Shown piece after piece: positions 1 to 7,741 of a stretch of DNA of 29,517 nucleotides. Numbering within the stretch: position 1 is the stretch's first letter; every line of letters starts with the position of its first letter. Source of the stretch: an uncultured Oscillospiraceae bacterium (GTDB taxonomy: Bacteria > Bacillota > Clostridia > Oscillospirales > Oscillospiraceae); NCBI GenBank assembly GCA_910587205.1, contig CAJULZ010000016.1, positions 1-29,517 on the forward strand. Reading direction: 5' to 3'. The translations under genes were made by a program, and so were the position numbers. The notes under the pieces were generated by a model. It saw nothing but the letters and a program-made list of their open reading frames with translations, did not search any database and was not told the origin of the DNA.

Positions 1-352
1 CCTATGAGCGGGGCAGCAATGAGAACATGAACCGGCTGATTAGACGGTTTTTCCCCAAAGGCACCAACTTTGATGAGGTCACAAAGGAGGAGGTGATGGC
101 AGCGGAGCGGTGGGTCAACAACTACCCCCGCAAGATACTGGGCTGGAAGTCCGCCACCATGCTCTTTGACCAGGAGCTCCAGGCGGCGTAACGCCCCGGT
201 CCTATATAAGCGTACCAGCCGAATGGGATTGACCCATCCGGCTGGCTTGTCATGTCATTTTGTTGTGAAAACGCATAAAATATGCCCGCCTCACTTATGC
301 AAGGTGCTATTCTTTCTTGTCTTTTGCAAATTTCTCTTGACTTTTAGGGAGG
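1..352 (+). mobile_element. Right part of an IS30-family insertion sequence (boundary approximate)
   Basis: The transposase tail is followed by about 160 bases without a gene. This stretch holds a 13-bp stem with one mismatch (215-227 with 233-245), probably a transcription stop or end structure. Sequence near 335-352 (TTGACTTTTAGGGAGG) may be the terminal inverted repeat, but the partner end is not in the window. The IS therefore ends somewhere between 245 and about 352, directly after the stop codon of the next minus-strand gene, which it may have trimmed. Confidence 0.5.
3..191 (+). CDS. IS30-family transposase, C-terminal fragment (5' end outside window)
   Basis: The open frame enters from the left edge and ends at TAA 189-191, giving 62 residues. 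It contains YERGSNENMNRLIRRFFPKG followed by NNYPRKILGWKSA near the end. These match the end of the DDE catalytic domain of IS30-family transposases: the ERGSNEN-N-LIR-FFPKG block carries the catalytic Glu, and the NN-PRK-LGWKSP block closes the protein. In this family the enzyme cuts and joins the insertion sequence ends. The start, the first two catalytic acids and the left end of the IS lie outside the window, so intactness cannot be judged. Confidence 0.9.
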   Translation, partial: YERGSNENMNRLIRRFFPKGTNFDEVTKEEVMAAERWVNNYPRKILGWKSATMLFDQELQAA

Positions 353-514
353 TTAACAGAGGAACACGACCACCAGGAGCAGCCACGGTAAGAGCATGAG
401 GGCGGCGATGTCGCCGGATGGGTCGTCCATTTCGCGCAGGTCGCCGCCGCAGACGGGGCACTGGGTTTCCTGGGCGTCGAAATCTTTGCCGCAGTTGCCG
501 CAGTGCTTCATCAT
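353..514 (-). CDS. Small zinc-ribbon protein with C-terminal membrane segment
   Basis: The product is 53 residues. Residues 5-23 contain two CxxC knuckles (CGNC and CPVC) that should bind one zinc ion. They are followed by an acidic linker and a hydrophobic stretch of about 13 residues (LMLLPWLLLVVVF) at the very C-terminus. The gene starts 7 bases after the permease stop, preceded by a purine-rich site, so it is probably the last gene of the ABC operon. The frame ends next to the presumed IS30 right end, so the native C-terminus could have been longer. Zinc-ribbon plus membrane-anchor proteins often accompany ABC-2 type exporters, but no specific function can be assigned. Confidence 0.7.
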   Translation of the reverse strand: MMKHCGNCGKDFDAQETQCPVCGGDLREMDDPSGDIAALMLLPWLLLVVVFLC

Positions 515-521
515 GCTCACC

Positions 522-1178
522 TCACACGTCTTTTGCCCCGTAGAAATGCCGGGACAGCAGGAAGGACACCGTCAGCAGGGCCAGCCCCGCAATGGCCGCG
601 ATCACGGGAATGGCGGTGACCTGCGCCAGGGTGGGCTCGGCAAGCTCCAGGGATTTGAGCCACTCCAGCCCGCCCAGGGGAAACAGGGCCGCGACAACCA
701 GCAGAACGATTCCGCCCATGATGCCAAAGAACATCATCCGGGCCCGCTCCGGGCCGAACTTGTACAGGAAGGGCAGCATGATGGCGTTCATCAGCACCGA
801 CATCAGGCCCATCACCGAACAGGTCACCAGAAATTCCACGGGCTCCTCCACCCGCCCGGCGGCATACAGCGCCGCGCCGAGAATGGCCGTCAGGCCCACG
901 CTGAGCAGGCACAGGAGCAGGACGCAGAGATACCGGGCGGCTACCGTTTTCGTGCGGCCCACCGGCAGGGCCAGACCGTAGGTGTCCCACTTGGCCTGCT
1001 TGTCGTAGGCAAACACATTCATGGGAAGCATCGTTACTGTGACTACCATCAGCACGCCGACGATGTCCGCCGACCACACCCCGGTAAAAGCGACGCCCGC
1101 ATATACGACCAGCACAAACAGGTAGGAGCGCAGGGTCTTGCGCAGAATGAGGAAATCCTTCAAAATCAAGCCGGTCAT
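522..1178 (-). CDS. ABC-2 type transporter permease
   Basis: The 218-residue protein begins MTGLILKDFLILRK, typical of the ABC-2 permease family found next to YtrA-type regulators. It has about six hydrophobic segments: roughly residues 17-33, 40-52, 82-103, 113-137, 145-163 and 185-205. It should form the membrane channel of an exporter with the ATPase encoded just upstream. The ATG overlaps the ATPase stop in an ATGA arrangement (1175-1178), which implies translational coupling and fixes the start. A long alternative frame across this gene and the ATPase is a shadow. The substrate is unknown; in related operons it is often a peptide antibiotic or cell-envelope stress agent. Confidence 0.85.
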   Translation of the reverse strand: MTGLILKDFLILRKTLRSYLFVLVVYAGVAFTGVWSADIVGVLMVVTVTMLPMNVFAYDKQAKWDTYGLALPVGRTKTVAARYLCVLLLCLLSVGLTAILGAALYAAGRVEEPVEFLVTCSVMGLMSVLMNAIMLPFLYKFGPERARMMFFGIMGGIVLLVVAALFPLGGLEWLKSLELAEPTLAQVTAIPVIAAIAGLALLTVSFLLSRHFYGAKDV

Positions 1179-2023
1179 GCTTTCTCCCCCTTTACCACGA
1201 ATACCATCAGCTCGTCCAGCGTCACCGGCTCCACCGTCAGGCGGGGATAGAGGCGCTTGAAATCGCTTTTGTGCCGGATGAGCGCCTCGGTGGAATACTG
1301 GCTTTTCCGGGTGGACACCAGATAGCCCCGGTCCACCTGCTCCAAATCCGCCTTGGTGCACACCAGCCGCCCGTAGCTCTCCAGCAGGCGGTCCTTCTCG
1401 TCGCACAGCAGCAGCTTCCCCTGGTGGAGGTAGGCGATGTAGTCCGCCGCCTTTTCCAGGTCGGAGGTGATGTGGCTGGAGATGAGGATGGCGTGATCCT
1501 CGTCGGACACGAAGGCCAGGAACTCGTCCAGGATCTCGTCCCGCACCACCGGGTCCAGCCCCGCCGTGGCCTCGTCCAGCAGCAGGAGCCTGGGCCGGTG
1601 GGCCAGCGCGGCGGCCAGGGACAGCTTCATCCGCATCCCCCGGGACAGCTCCTTGATGTTTTTCGCCCCGGACAGGCCGAATTTGTCCAGATAGTCCCGG
1701 TACAGCCTCTTGTCCCAGGTCTTGAACACCCGGCACAGCACCGCCTCCACGTCCCGCACCCGCAGGTACTCGGAGAAAAAGCAGTCGTCCAGCACCAAGC
1801 CGATGTCCTCCTTGGCGCGGTCCGGATCGGTGCCCAGCAGGGCGACTTCCCCGGCGGTGGGCTTGACGATACCCAGCATAGACTTGATGAGGGTGGTTTT
1901 CCCCGCACCGTTTTCCCCGATCAGGCCCATGATGGAACCGCCTGGGACCTTGAGGTCAACAGGCCCCAAGGTAAAGGTCTTGTATTCTTTGACAAGACCC
2001 TTGATTTCAATACAATTTGTCAT
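1175..2023 (-). CDS. ABC transporter ATP-binding protein
   Basis: The product has 282 residues, normal for single-domain export ATPases with a C-terminal extension. Visible motifs are Walker A GENGAGKTT (36-44), signature LSRGM (126-130, a variant of LSGGQ common in this family) and Walker B LLLLDEA (146-152). The D-loop follows, and the switch His is in SSH. It should hydrolyse ATP at the inner face of the membrane to drive the permease encoded immediately downstream. It lies 3 bases after the GntR regulator stop and is probably transcribed from the promoter at 2441-2469. Confidence 0.92.
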   Translation of the reverse strand: MTNCIEIKGLVKEYKTFTLGPVDLKVPGGSIMGLIGENGAGKTTLIKSMLGIVKPTAGEVALLGTDPDRAKEDIGLVLDDCFFSEYLRVRDVEAVLCRVFKTWDKRLYRDYLDKFGLSGAKNIKELSRGMRMKLSLAAALAHRPRLLLLDEATAGLDPVVRDEILDEFLAFVSDEDHAILISSHITSDLEKAADYIAYLHQGKLLLCDEKDRLLESYGRLVCTKADLEQVDRGYLVSTRKSQYSTEALIRHKSDFKRLYPRLTVEPVTLDELMVFVVKGEKA

Positions 2024-2026
2024 AAA

Positions 2027-2401
2027 TCATTCCTCATTATACAATGTGTTGAGCATTTCGGTGAGCTCGTCCAGGCCCACGGCCCCGGTTCTCGCGGCGT
2101 CCACTGCCTGGGACAGGTGCTCCTCGACCTGGCACAGCACGGCCTCCCGCCGGGTCTCCCGGTTCTGGGTCGCCACGAAGCAGCCCTTGCCGGGGACGGT
2201 GGTGAGGAAGCCGTCCCGCTCCAATTCTTCGTAGGCCCGTTTGGTGGTGATGACGGAGATGCGCAGATCCCGGGCCAGCAGCCGCATGGAGGGCAGGGCC
2301 TCGCCCTCGGGGAGTGCGCCGGAAAGGATGAGCCCTTTCATTTGGCGGACGATCTGCTCATAGATCGGCACGCCGGATGAATTGCTGATGATGATGTCCA
2401 T
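2027..2401 (-). CDS. GntR-family transcriptional regulator, YtrA subfamily
   Basis: The protein is 124 residues from the second ATG (2399-2401), which has AGGTG just upstream. An in-frame ATG at 2413 lacks a ribosome site. A winged-helix DNA-binding domain occupies about residues 8-75 (YEQIVRQMKGLILSG, LPSMRLLARDLRIS, TTKRAYEELERDGFL). The tail is a short helical segment rather than a ligand-binding domain, as in YtrA. Such proteins repress their own operon, which carries ABC transporter genes, and release it under envelope stress. The order regulator-ATPase-permease and the promoter-proximal palindrome fit autoregulation. Confidence 0.9.
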   Translation of the reverse strand: MDIIISNSSGVPIYEQIVRQMKGLILSGALPEGEALPSMRLLARDLRISVITTKRAYEELERDGFLTTVPGKGCFVATQNRETRREAVLCQVEEHLSQAVDAARTGAVGLDELTEMLNTLYNEE

Positions 2402-2421
2402 GGTGCACCTCATGATATTTT

Positions 2422-2440
2422 GTATATATACGATATATAC
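2422..2440. promoter_or_regulatory. Candidate operator of the GntR regulator
   Basis: This is a 19-bp near-perfect palindrome with arms GTATATAT and ATATATAC around a 3-base centre. It lies between the -10 box and the ribosome site, where a bound repressor would block transcription start. YtrA-type regulators bind AT-rich palindromes of this size; assignment to this regulator is inferred from position. Confidence 0.55.
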
Positions 2441-2469
2441 AGTATAGACAGTGTATTCGCCTTTGTCAA
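2441..2469 (-). promoter_or_regulatory. Sigma-A promoter of the ytrA-type ABC operon
   Basis: On the minus strand the -35 TTGACA (2469-2464) is separated by exactly 17 bases from the -10 TATACT (2446-2441). Both are close to consensus and sit about 40-65 bases before the regulator start. Confidence 0.85.
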
Positions 2470-2479
2470 GGGGGCAGGC

Positions 2480-2504
2480 AAAAAAATTCCCCCATCTGGG
2501 GGAG
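2480..2504 (-). terminator. Rho-independent terminator
   Basis: On the minus strand CCCCC (2502-2498) pairs with GGGGG (2493-2489) across a 4-base loop and is followed by AA and seven T. It ends transcription coming from degV, just before the ytrA-operon promoter. Confidence 0.75.
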
Positions 2505-2557
2505 GAGTCTGCGCCCTGCCGGCTTCAATAGCCAACGCTGGCAGCGGCAACGGAAAT

Positions 2558-2603
2558 AGGGGTGCCCGCCTAAGCGCAAAGCGCGTCCGGCGGTCACCCC
2601 TTT
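2558..2603. other. GC-rich hairpin downstream of degV
   Basis: AGGGGTGCCCGCC (2558-2570) pairs with GGCGGTCACCCCT (2589-2601) with one internal mismatch. The U-tract is weak in both directions, so this is more likely an mRNA 3'-end stabiliser or part of a dispersed spacer element than a strong terminator. Confidence 0.45.
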
Positions 2604-2659
2604 AAGTGTGTCTTTCTGTCCCTTTCTGCGCAAACAGAGAGGAACGCCTGTGCCAAGCC

Positions 2660-3532
2660 TTACCGGTGCTTGCCCATGAAGAACAGCGCCACGCAGCCCG
2701 GCCCGGTGTGGGCCCCGATCACCGGGCCGATGGAGTTGATGATGATCTCCTCCGTGCCGTACTTGGCCTTGATCTGATCCGCCACGTATTGGGCCTCCTC
2801 GGCGCAGTCGCTGTTGCTGATGAACATGGTCTGGGCCGCCGGGTTCTCCGCCAGCTCCCCCACCTTGTCCACCAGGGCGTTCAGCGACGCCTTGCGGCCC
2901 CGGGCGGTGTCCACCTTGATAAGGTGCCCCTCATTGTCCACGTGCATCACGGGCTTGATCTGGAGCATGGTGCCCACCACGGCGGTGGCGGCGGACACGC
3001 GCCCGCCCTTCTTCAGGAAAAACAGGTCGTTGACGGTGAACCAGTGGCACTGGCGCAGCTTGTTCTGCTCCGCCCAGTCCCGGACCTCCTCCATGGACTT
3101 GCCCGCCTGCCGCAGCTTGGCCGCCTGGTAGACGAACATACCCTGGCCCAGGGAGGCGCACAGGGTGTCCACCACATACACCTTGCGGTCCGGGTACTGC
3201 TCGGCCAGGTCGCCGGCGGCGATCTGGAAGGAGTTGCAGGTGGTGGACAGGCCGGAGGAGAAGGCCAGCACCAGCACGTCCCTGCCCTGCTTCAGCACCG
3301 ATTCAATGGCGTCGGACGCCTCGCCTACGTTGACGGCATTGGTGGTGGCCATGACGCCCTCCCGCTCCTTATTGTAAAAGTCCTTGGGGGACATCTCCCG
3401 GTTGTCGGGATAATTCCGGTAGGTTTTGCCGTCCATAATAAAGGCCAGGGGGAGCACTTCCAGCTCCAGCTCCTTGACCAAGCTGTCGGGCAGGTCGCAG
3501 GACGAATCGGTGATGATGGTGTAATCGTTCAT
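2660..3532 (-). CDS. DegV family fatty-acid-binding protein
   Basis: The 290-residue product has the usual DegV length and fold signature. It begins with the TDSSCDLP block (residues 8-15), has the lipid head-group loop SSGLSTTCNS near residue 92, GGRVS near residue 180, and a C-terminal GPVIGAHTGPGC block. DegV/FakB proteins hold a fatty acid and present it to the FakA kinase for phospholipid synthesis. No fakA is visible here, so the partner must be elsewhere. A GGAGGT site lies 9 bases before the ATG. It follows the DUF1836 gene in the same direction but is separated from it by a GC-rich spacer of about 160 bases. Confidence 0.92.
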   Translation of the reverse strand: MNDYTIITDSSCDLPDSLVKELELEVLPLAFIMDGKTYRNYPDNREMSPKDFYNKEREGVMATTNAVNVGEASDAIESVLKQGRDVLVLAFSSGLSTTCNSFQIAAGDLAEQYPDRKVYVVDTLCASLGQGMFVYQAAKLRQAGKSMEEVRDWAEQNKLRQCHWFTVNDLFFLKKGGRVSAATAVVGTMLQIKPVMHVDNEGHLIKVDTARGRKASLNALVDKVGELAENPAAQTMFISNSDCAEEAQYVADQIKAKYGTEEIIINSIGPVIGAHTGPGCVALFFMGKHR

Positions 3533-3573
3533 GGTTCAGTACCTCCAAAAATAGATCTTAAAAAATTGACTGG

Positions 3574-3694
3574 GTCTTACTGCGCGCTGGGCTGGTTCAC
3601 GCTCCGGCTTCCCTCCGCCTCGGGCTGGTCCGTGGGACGCTGTGCGCCCCATTGCTCGCCCTCGCTCCGGCCTGCCAGTCTGCGCTCTCGCTTC
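3574..3694 (-). repeat. GC-rich noncoding spacer, copy A
   Basis: On the minus strand this stretch begins immediately after the TGA of the DUF1836 gene. It contains, in plus orientation, GCTTCCCTCCG (3607-3617), CCTCGCTCCGG (3660-3670) and a GCTTCTC...ACTTCT block (3690-3702, running into the gene end). These match the ordered motifs of the two other spacers. No gene is supported in it. Confidence 0.5.
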
Positions 3695-4228
3695 TCACTT
3701 CTTTTTCTTCAACAGGTCCTCATGCCCCGTGCGCTTGGCCAGGATGGCCAGCGCTTGGCGGCAGGCCAGCATGTTGGCGTAGCTGCGCATGGCCAAATCC
3801 AGCACCAGCTTGGGCAGGTCGTGGTCGGACGTATCCTCGTTCAGACGCTGGGCGGTGTCGGCCATGGCCTCGTCCAGATAGCGGCAGAAGTACTCATACT
3901 GCCGATCCGGGGCGCGCATCTCCCGGCCCACCGTGGTGAGCACCTTCATCTCCCGCACGCTCATAACCTGCTTCAGCGCACAGATGGCGGTAAGGTAGGC
4001 CAAATGCTCCTGACCGTATTTTTTCCCGTTGGCCCGTTCCAGGAGACCGTCCTTGATATAGTTGTTGATCATGGCGGGGGTGAGCGCGTCCCCGTCGCCA
4101 AAGTCGGGGATCTGCCGGGACAGATAGGACACCACCTGATCCATATACAGCGGGATGTCGGGCAGCCCGTCCCAGTCGTCGGGGCGCTGCCGGGCCAGCT
4201 CCTGTTTTAATTCGGCCAGTTCTTCCAC
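3695..4228 (-). CDS. DUF1836 domain protein, putative MerR-like DNA-binding regulator
   Basis: The 177-residue protein starts at GTG (4226-4228) behind GGAGGGG. The central part (about residues 25-110) contains LTPAMINNYIKDGLLERANGK followed by YGQEHLAYLTAICALKQVMS. This is the helix-turn-helix and wing pattern of DUF1836, which resembles the MerR DNA-binding domain. The family is common in Clostridia and Bacilli, often beside degV-type genes. It ends with a lysine run and the stop is abutted by a GC-rich noncoding spacer. Targets are unknown. Confidence 0.85.
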   Translation of the reverse strand: MEELAELKQELARQRPDDWDGLPDIPLYMDQVVSYLSRQIPDFGDGDALTPAMINNYIKDGLLERANGKKYGQEHLAYLTAICALKQVMSVREMKVLTTVGREMRAPDRQYEYFCRYLDEAMADTAQRLNEDTSDHDLPKLVLDLAMRSYANMLACRQALAILAKRTGHEDLLKKKK

Positions 4229-4255
4229 CGGAACCCCTCCAATCTAATCTATAGA

Positions 4256-4284
4256 ATTATATCATATCATGTTGGGGACGTAAA
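4256..4284 (-). promoter_or_regulatory. Promoter of the DUF1836 gene
   Basis: On the minus strand -35 TTTACG (4284-4279), 17 bases, then -10 TATAAT (4261-4256). The -10 is perfect and the -35 partial. It lies 28 bases before the GTG start. Confidence 0.7.
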
Positions 4285-4296
4285 GGGGGAATCCGC

Positions 4297-4327
4297 AAAA
4301 AAAGGCCGCCCGGTTGGGCGGCCTTTT
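4297..4327. terminator. Bidirectional terminator between the SLH gene and the DUF1836 promoter
   Basis: GGCCGCCC (4304-4311) pairs perfectly with GGGCGGCC (4316-4323). It is flanked by seven A on the left and TTTT on the right, so it works best on the minus strand, ending the SLH-gene transcript. Confidence 0.85.
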
Positions 4328-4335
4328 GGGTTCCC

Positions 4336-5499
4336 TTAGAAGTTGAAGGACAGGCTGGCTTCCGGAACATAGGCCCGGTGGAGGAAGGTGACGATCTCGC
4401 CGCGGGTGCAGGTGTTGTTGGGGCGGAAGGTGCCGTCGGGGTAGCCGTTGGTGATGCCGCAGGCCAGGGCATAGTTGACGGCGCCGTAAAGCGCCTCATT
4501 TCCGCTGGGCACATCGGAGAAGATGTCGGACCCGCCCACGCCCATTTCATCAAAGGCGTTCCAGATGTAAATCATCGCGCTGCCCCGGGTGCAGGGCTTG
4601 GAGGGGTCGAAGGTGACGGGATCAATCATGCCCCTGCCGCTGGCCCACTGGGCGGCGTCGTAGAAGAAATCGCTCTCCTGGGTGTTGGCGATGGGGGTCT
4701 TGATTCCCTCCTTGGGTTCCCCGGCGGCCCGCCACAGGAAGGTGAGGATTTCCGCGTTGGTGCAGGGGTCGCCGGGGGCGAATTTACCGCCCCCCTTGCC
4801 GTTGGTGATCTTCTGCGCCACGGCCCAGTCCACCGCGCCGGAACACCAGGCGGGCACGTCGATGAAGGCGGGGGCGGGGCTATCCTGCTTTTTGTCGATC
4901 GCGGCCTTTTGGCCGGCGTCGGCGCGGAAATAAAGGGTGTATGTGAGATAACCGGCCTCCGGGTCGGTCTGCGTCCCGTAGTCAATCAAAATAGACATGG
5001 CGTGGACGGCGCCGGTACCATCGTAGGGGCTCCGGTATTCCTCATCCTCCCATTCAAAGGAGCCGGCGGGGATCGTAATGGATTCGCCGGCCTTCAGCAC
5101 GGCGCGCCTGTCTCCCCCATCAAGGATGTGTACAATTCGGCCGTCCTGCGTCACTTCGCTCGTTCCGCCGACCCACTCAAAACCCTGATCCGGCGCATAC
5201 CCATACTGCCAGGTGACAAAGCTGATTTCATAATCCGTGCGCCCCGAGGCGGAGACCGCCTTGCTCCCAGTGTTGGTAATGGTCCAGCTGTCGGTCCGGT
5301 CAAACACCTCGTAGTGGATTTCCTCCATCACCCCATCAGAATTATCGTCTACAAGAATTGGCTGGCTGGAACGGTAGCGGCCCTGCGTCTCGTCAATTGT
5401 CCCATTGCGCAGGATAGTAAAGGTGCTTTTGATGTCCTCCTGGGCGGCATTTTTGACATCCACCGCGTACGCCGGGACGCACAGCCCCACACACAGGGC
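4336..5499 (-). pseudogene. SLH-domain surface protein, 3' portion, split by the integrative element
   Basis: The fragment encodes the mature protein. Residues VGLCVPAYAVD at its 5' edge are the end of a signal peptide with an AxA cleavage site. Next comes a domain of about 180 residues of no recognised family, then three S-layer homology repeats. Their cores are FIDVPAWCSGAVDWAVAQ, DFFYDAAQWASGRGM and IFSDVP...ITNGYPDGTFRPNNT, spanning roughly the last 175 residues. Such repeats bind secondary cell-wall polymer. There is no ribosome site at the 5' edge, and an in-frame TAA lies just beyond 5505 in element DNA. The missing first 15 codons with ATG and ribosome site are at 15122-15166. Joined, they make a continuous 399-residue protein, so the gene was interrupted rather than decayed. 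Confidence 0.88.
5491..5499. other. Left attachment site core of the integrative element
   Basis: The plus strand reads ACACAGGGC. It matches ACATAGGGC at 15122-15130 with one difference (C/T). To its left is SLH-gene DNA and to its right element DNA. The strand-exchange dinucleotide must lie within this 9-bp block, probably in the AGGGC part. Confidence 0.75.
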
Positions 5500-5694
5500 T
5501 TCTAAGGATATTTATTTTGGGCGAAGCGGAAAACGCCGCAGAATGGCCGTAAATCGCCGTCCGAGGCCGGGGGAATGGTCTTATACTACCTACCCCGCTA
5601 AAACGCGCCTACGGGCCTCCCACGGCCCCGCAGCGGCATTTCTGGACGGCCCGCGCAAATACAGACGGGGCAAACCGTCAGAAAGGGGGCAGAC

Positions 5695-5883
5695 ATGGAG
5701 CAGGAGAGGAAACGGGAATACATGGAGCGGCTTACCCTTGAGCTTTTGGCCTATGACAGCGAGGCCATAGGGGAGGCCGTCAAGTGTCGCCTATCCGGGG
5801 CAGACCCGGACAAGCTGACCGCCGCCGCGCTTGAGGCGTATAACGCGGTATTGGAGCTTGAGACGTTGAAAACCGACTATTGA
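5695..5883 (+). CDS. Small protein of unknown function (element gene)
   Basis: The 62-residue product is charged and mostly helical by composition (MEQERKREYMERLTLELLAY at the start). AAAGGGGG precedes the ATG. The stop is 18 bases before the next gene, and both are probably in one transcript. No family was recognised. It is the first gene inside the left end, about 195 bases from the attachment core; no promoter was clear in those 195 bases. Confidence 0.6.
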   Translation: MEQERKREYMERLTLELLAYDSEAIGEAVKCRLSGADPDKLTAAALEAYNAVLELETLKTDY

Positions 5884-5901
5884 GAAAGCGAGGGTATCAC
5901 A

Positions 5902-6675
5902 ATGGCAGACAAAGACAGAATCGCGGAGCTGGACAAGGCCATCAAGGACACGCGGGCGGAGCTGGCGGCCATCCAGCGGGAAAAGCAGGCGGCAGCCAAT
6001 GACCCGGAACGGCTTGTGCTGGCGGAGAAGCGGGAGCGGCGCACGTCCGGGACGCTGGCCGCGCTGGAACGGGCCAAAGCCGCCGCCGAGTACACGCCCC
6101 CGGAGCCTACCGACAGGGCGGAGCTGCTTGCGGGCTTCCAGAAATACCGGGACGCAAAGGCGGGCAAGGTGGCGAAGGTGGCCGCCTCTATCGCCGCCGC
6201 CGAGCGGGAGCGGGCCGAGACTGACCGCGCCTTGCAGCGGGCCGCCGAGGACTGCAACACGGAAAAGACTGTGGAGCTTTCCGAAAAGCGCGGGGAGCTG
6301 GAAAGCAAGCTGAAACATCTGGCGGAAATGCGCGAGCGGGTGAATGCCCTCCCCGTCTACCCGGACGGGGCCATCATGGAGGAATGGGCGGCCATTTGTG
6401 AAAAGATGTTGCCGGACTGGAAAAAATCTGTACTGCTGGTGGAAACGCTGGCAGCGGAATACAAGGCCGCTTGCGCGGGCCTGCTGGCAATGCACGAGAC
6501 GTTGAAAACTGTCCGGGCGGATATTGGGGAGCTGGCAAAGGCGGAGGGCTACACCCCGCCCGTTTTTGCCCCGGTATTCACCGCAGGGCTGGACAGCAGC
6601 CGCCTTGTTGTCTCCAAGCCGGACTATATCGGGCTTGCGGGGATTGAAAACCCCTTTAGCGGCTGGCCCCTGTAA
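5902..6675 (+). CDS. Coiled-coil protein of unknown function, prophage-like
   Basis: The 257-residue protein is dominated by heptad-rich helices: about residues 1-60 and 85-145 (Ala/Glu/Arg rich, for example ASIAAAERERAETDRALQRA). A less helical tail is rich in Pro and hydrophobics (YTPPVFAPVFTAGL). No catalytic motif is visible. Its position before a head-tail component gene suggests a phage structural or scaffold-like role, but this is inference only. It starts at ATG 5902. The gene is followed by a long imperfect hairpin at 6692-6740. Confidence 0.7.
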   Translation: MADKDRIAELDKAIKDTRAELAAIQREKQAAANDPERLVLAEKRERRTSGTLAALERAKAAAEYTPPEPTDRAELLAGFQKYRDAKAGKVAKVAASIAAAERERAETDRALQRAAEDCNTEKTVELSEKRGELESKLKHLAEMRERVNALPVYPDGAIMEEWAAICEKMLPDWKKSVLLVETLAAEYKAACAGLLAMHETLKTVRADIGELAKAEGYTPPVFAPVFTAGLDSSRLVVSKPDYIGLAGIENPFSGWPL

Positions 6676-6833
6676 CCCCGGCCCGGAGGTGTGCGCCGTC
6701 CCGCTCCACCATCGGCGGGCATGGAGCGGGAGACGTGCGCCCCCAAATGCCCCGATACGGGCCACGGGCGGGCCGTAGATGGGTGGCAACGCCCCGGATA
6801 GTATCACGATACCACAACGGGCCTAAAGTGCCT

Positions 6834-6891
6834 CTATGGGGCTTCTATGGCGTTTCTGGCGGGTATACCGAAAGTAGACCAAAAGTGTACC
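6834..6891. repeat. Two sets of direct repeats with an 11-bp period
   Basis: Set 1: CTATGG at 6834 and 6845, with the degenerate CTGGCG at 6856. Set 2: TATACC at 6864, TAGACC at 6875, TGTACC at 6886, separated by GAAAG/AAAAG. The spacing is exactly 11 bp within each set. They lie in the 250-base gap before the gene at 6927, so they may be regulator-binding sites on one face of the helix. Confidence 0.65.
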
Positions 6892-6926
6892 GGGTAAAAT
6901 CCGGGAGACGGAAAGGAGAAAATATC

Positions 6927-7211
6927 ATGAATCTTACACGATACGAACAGGAAACAATCATCAATTTCAACGAGGCAGAGACAACGGCAAGCATTTACAC
7001 ATACAACGGCACCTTGCGGCGGCGGCTGGAACAGCTTGCAAAAGACCGCCCGGAGGATTGCCGCTTTGTGAAGTCCAGCCACGATGGGAAGGCCGTGGAA
7101 TACATCATCCCGAAAAAGTGGCTACGGGTGAACCCCGGCCCGGTGCTGACAGCGGAGCGGCGGGCAGAAATGGCGGAGGCCGCAAGAAAGCGTTTTTCCC
7201 GTCAAAACTAA
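6927..7211 (+). CDS. Conserved hypothetical protein, element/prophage type
   Basis: The 94-residue protein begins MNLTRYEQETIINFNEAETT and contains TYNGTLRRRLEQLAKDRPED and a basic patch (IPKKWLRVNP). It ends with an Ala/Arg-rich helix. I recall similar small proteins from Clostridial prophages and integrative elements, without a known function. The start is ATG 6927 behind AAAGGAG; the open frame extends upstream but only through the 11-bp repeat region, so the upstream part is not coding. It may bind nucleic acid, judging from its basic character. Confidence 0.75.
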   Translation: MNLTRYEQETIINFNEAETTASIYTYNGTLRRRLEQLAKDRPEDCRFVKSSHDGKAVEYIIPKKWLRVNPGPVLTAERRAEMAEAARKRFSRQN

Positions 7212-7351
7212 AAGCGGCGGCTTTTGATTTGGAGCGACAACACGCCGGGGAGGGTAACTATACCCCCGCCGCCGTCCCGCTCCTAAAACGGCCTACCGCA
7301 CAGAGGAAAACGGGCCGGAACACCCGGCAGACTTCAAGGGAGGTTTTCACG

Positions 7352-7720
7352 GTGTCGATTGAGGCTTTATTTAACCACAGGTGCAGTATCTACCATTTGC
7401 GGAGCGAAACGACAAGCCCCGGTTTCGGCCTGCCGGGGCAAACAACCTACAGTTACCCCAAAACCCCGGATTTGGAACACGTTCCCTGTCATTTCAACGT
7501 GGGCGCAAGTACGGAGCTGGCGCAGGAAACGCCGTTCAACACATATCTCTACACGGGAAAGCTCAATCTTCCAGCGGGTACAGACGTGCGGATGAATGAC
7601 AAAATCGTGAATGAGGCGAGCGGGCTTGACTTCACAGCGCAGGAGCCGCAGGACATACGGGGCCACCATGTCACCGTTGCCATCCAGCGCAAAGGGAGCT
7701 TTAGTAAAACTTCTGTGTAG
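7352..7720 (+). CDS. Phage head-tail component, PBSX XkdH/YqbH-like (DUF3599 type)
   Basis: The 122-residue product starts at GTG (7352-7354) behind AGGGAGG. The pattern HRCSIYHLR near the start, then YSYPKTPDLEHVPCHF, a TDVRMNDKI segment and a final QDIRGHHVTVAIQRKG matches what I know of the small head-tail connector proteins XkdH/YqbH of the Bacillus PBSX-type prophages. In phages it joins the portal to the tail. Here no portal, capsid, tail or terminase gene is present, so it is an orphan. The family call rests on memory of the pattern and should be confirmed by profile search. Confidence 0.65.
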   Translation: MSIEALFNHRCSIYHLRSETTSPGFGLPGQTTYSYPKTPDLEHVPCHFNVGASTELAQETPFNTYLYTGKLNLPAGTDVRMNDKIVNEASGLDFTAQEPQDIRGHHVTVAIQRKGSFSKTSV

Positions 7721-7741
7721 CCCCATAGAGGGGCAAAAGGC

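Noticed and set aside
522..1736. 404-codon minus frame merging part of the ABC ATPase and the permease
   Set aside because: The first half is out of frame with the ATPase; the permease starts at the coupled ATG 1176-1178.
2606..4210. Plus-strand open frame of 534 codons across degV and the DUF1836 gene
   Set aside because: It spans two recognised minus-strand genes and their spacer and is rich in His/Gly/Gln from GC-rich antisense codons.
5405..5770. Plus-strand open frame crossing the left attachment site
   Set aside because: It joins antisense SLH sequence to element DNA by chance and lacks a ribosome site.
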